In this document: in pieces, positions 7,845 through 8,878 of the stretch
Numbering within the stretch: the stretch's first letter is position 1
How the letters are laid out: each line of letters opens with the position of its first letter
Source: Candidatus Gastranaerophilales bacterium
GTDB taxonomy: Bacteria; Cyanobacteriota; Vampirovibrionia; Gastranaerophilales; Gastranaerophilaceae
Reading direction: 5' to 3'
Assembly (NCBI GenBank): GCA_944323585.1
Contig: CALUTA010000057.1
Coordinates: forward strand, 1-8,878
Length of the DNA stretch: 8,878 bases
Position numbers and translations under genes: made by a program
Notes under the pieces: generated by a model
The model's database searches: none
What the model was told of the DNA's origin: nothing
What the model saw: only the letters and a program-made list of their open reading frames with translations

Positions 7845-7861
7845 TTTTGTAATTTACAAAA
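7845..7861. promoter_or_regulatory. 17-nt perfect palindrome, possible operator
   Basis: TTTTGTAA-T-TTACAAAA is an exact inverted repeat with one central base, located 64 bases upstream of the rtcB-like ATG in the spacer between two divergent genes. Its compact two-fold symmetry suits a dimeric repressor better than an RNA hairpin, since a one-base loop cannot form without opening pairs. It includes TTTACA (7853-7858), a good -35-like hexamer, but no -10 box follows at normal spacing. I do not recognise the cognate regulator. Confidence 0.35.
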
Positions 7862-7890
7862 TTATGCAACAGGTGAAAAATTTCAAAAAA

Positions 7891-7896
7891 TATGCT
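7891..7896 (+). promoter_or_regulatory. Possible -10 box for the rtcB-like gene
   Basis: TATGCT lies 29 bases before the ATG and would place a start near 7903, giving a leader of about 23 bases. No convincing -35 hexamer is present 16-18 bases upstream. The promoter may therefore need an activator, or the real one may be elsewhere in the spacer. AAGAG (7913-7917), eight bases before the ATG, is a modest ribosome binding site. Confidence 0.22.
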
Positions 7897-7925
7897 AAAC
7901 TAAACGAAACTCAAGAGTAAAACCA

Positions 7926-8878
7926 ATGCAGGAAATCAACGGAAAATATACATCCGCCAGAATCTACGCTTCAACAATAGATGAGGGTACAATAGAGCAG
8001 ACAAAGGACATCTGCAACCACCCTATTTTCAAAGACTGTCAGGTAAGAATTATGCCCGACTGCCACAAAGGCAAAGGCTGTACAATCGGATTTACATCAA
8101 ATATGCCGCACGGCGGAGAAATTATCCCGAATATTATAGGCGTTGACCAGTCCTGCGGAATGTATGTAATAAAACTCAAAGACTCCAAACCCCTCAACGA
8201 TTACGCCAAACTCGACAAAGTAATCCGTCAGAATATCCCGACAGGAACAGGCGCAAGAAAAGAAATTAGCACCATTATTCCTGATGAATTAAAAGAACAA
8301 ATCCGCAGAATAACAACGGATTTTCTAAAAGAAGGAGATAAAGATGATTTGTTGAAAATAGGCTCTCTGGGTTCAGGCAATCACTTCATCTCAATCGAAA
8401 AAGGCACAACAGGAACTTACTTAATAATCCACAGCGGTTCTAGAAACTTCGGAAACAAACTTGCCGTCTATTTCCAGAATATTGCAATCGAAAAGAACTG
8501 CTACGGCGAAGGTTACTTAAAACAACTCTCCTTTTTGACGGGCAAAGACGCAGAGGACTACCTGACGTGCGCAGACGTATGCAGAGATTATGCACACTGG
8601 AGCCGCAAGGTTATGTCCGAAGAAATTCTTTCAAACATGAACTGGAAGGCTGATGAAACCTTTGAAACCGTTCACAATTATATAGGAGAAGACAGAATAA
8701 TTAGAAAAGGTGCAATCTCTTCTAAAAAAGATAAAAAAGTTTTAATACCCCTAAATATGGCAGACGGCTCGTTGATATGCCGAGGCAAAGGCAACGAAGA
8801 CTGGAACAACTCTGCTCCTCATGGTGCAGGCCGGCTTACAACCCGCACAAAAGCGAAAGAAACCCTTACAATGGAAGA
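7926..8878 (+). CDS. rtcB: RtcB-type RNA ligase, short variant form (3' end cut by window)
   Basis: The 317 visible residues belong to the RtcB family. Characterised members join RNA ends (2',3'-cyclic phosphate or 3'-phosphate to 5'-OH) using GTP and Mn2+, in tRNA splicing or RNA repair. Conserved sites are in order: DCHKGKG (45-51); GVDQSCGM with metal ligands Asp74 and Cys77; GSLGSGNHF with His153; HSGSRNFG with His169; VHNY with His250; IIRKGA (258-263); RGKGN (286-290); and SAPHGAGR with His299. His299 aligns with the E. coli His337 that is guanylylated. All catalytic positions are present, so activity is likely. It differs from the classic form in having GVDQSCGM for GVDIGCGM and IPLNMADGS (274-282) in place of the IPGSMG-type loop. 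Both suggest a shorter RtcB-like paralogue, so the housekeeping gene may lie elsewhere. No archease or rtcA gene is in view. The reading frame is still open at the window edge. Confidence 0.9.
   Translation, partial: MQEINGKYTSARIYASTIDEGTIEQTKDICNHPIFKDCQVRIMPDCHKGKGCTIGFTSNMPHGGEIIPNIIGVDQSCGMYVIKLKDSKPLNDYAKLDKVIRQNIPTGTGARKEISTIIPDELKEQIRRITTDFLKEGDKDDLLKIGSLGSGNHFISIEKGTTGTYLIIHSGSRNFGNKLAVYFQNIAIEKNCYGEGYLKQLSFLTGKDAEDYLTCADVCRDYAHWSRKVMSEEILSNMNWKADETFETVHNYIGEDRIIRKGAISSKKDKKVLIPLNMADGSLICRGKGNEDWNNSAPHGAGRLTTRTKAKETLTME

Overview
The window is AT-rich bacterial DNA (roughly two thirds A+T by eye) with three protein genes. A small gene for a DUF2971-family protein lies on the plus strand at 285-1202. 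One giant uninterrupted gene for a 2156-residue protein fills 1207-7677 on the minus strand. An RtcB-type RNA ligase gene starts at 7926 on the plus strand and runs off the right edge. I saw no tRNA or rRNA gene, transposase, insertion sequence or CRISPR array. The base composition, the Lys/Asn/Ile-rich giant protein and its short N-terminal 'FKG' motif remind me of gut Gastranaerophilales (Vampirovibrionia/Melainabacteria). That placement is a guess from style, not a proof.

Layout. Bases 1-221 hold no gene I can support. They carry a series of small hairpins, including a perfect 13-bp stem at 87-116 that looks like a dispersed intergenic repeat, and a terminator-like stem with a T-rich tail near 187-221. 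An extended -10 promoter (TGTTATAAT, 243-251) precedes the DUF2971 gene. The DUF2971 and giant genes converge with only 4 bp between their stop codons, so there is no room for a terminator between them. The giant gene and the rtcB-like gene diverge from a 248-bp spacer (7678-7925). That spacer carries a minus-strand promoter candidate and a perfect 17-nt palindrome that may be an operator.

The most interesting object is the giant protein. It has all four conserved active-site positions of a papain-fold (clan CA, family C1) cysteine peptidase: Gln226 and Cys232 in NQKNHGMC, His936 in GWHTQY, and Asn956 in HDNTWG, followed by GGEYGYITDENW. The pattern is closest to the C1B bleomycin hydrolase/aminopeptidase C type. 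The Cys and His halves are 704 residues apart, against 134 in papain and about 300 in bleomycin hydrolase. The intervening segment contains at least four tandem 35-residue helical repeats (residues 541-681, perhaps starting at 506). More than 1100 further residues, mostly helical and partly coiled-coil, follow the peptidase core. I see no signal peptide or membrane segment. I read it as a split-core papain-like peptidase with an inserted solenoid, possibly an effector or toxin-like protein. The structural reading is well supported by the residues; the role is inference.

Nothing shows that the three genes work together. The DUF2971 protein is of unknown function, and the RtcB protein belongs to a short variant type.
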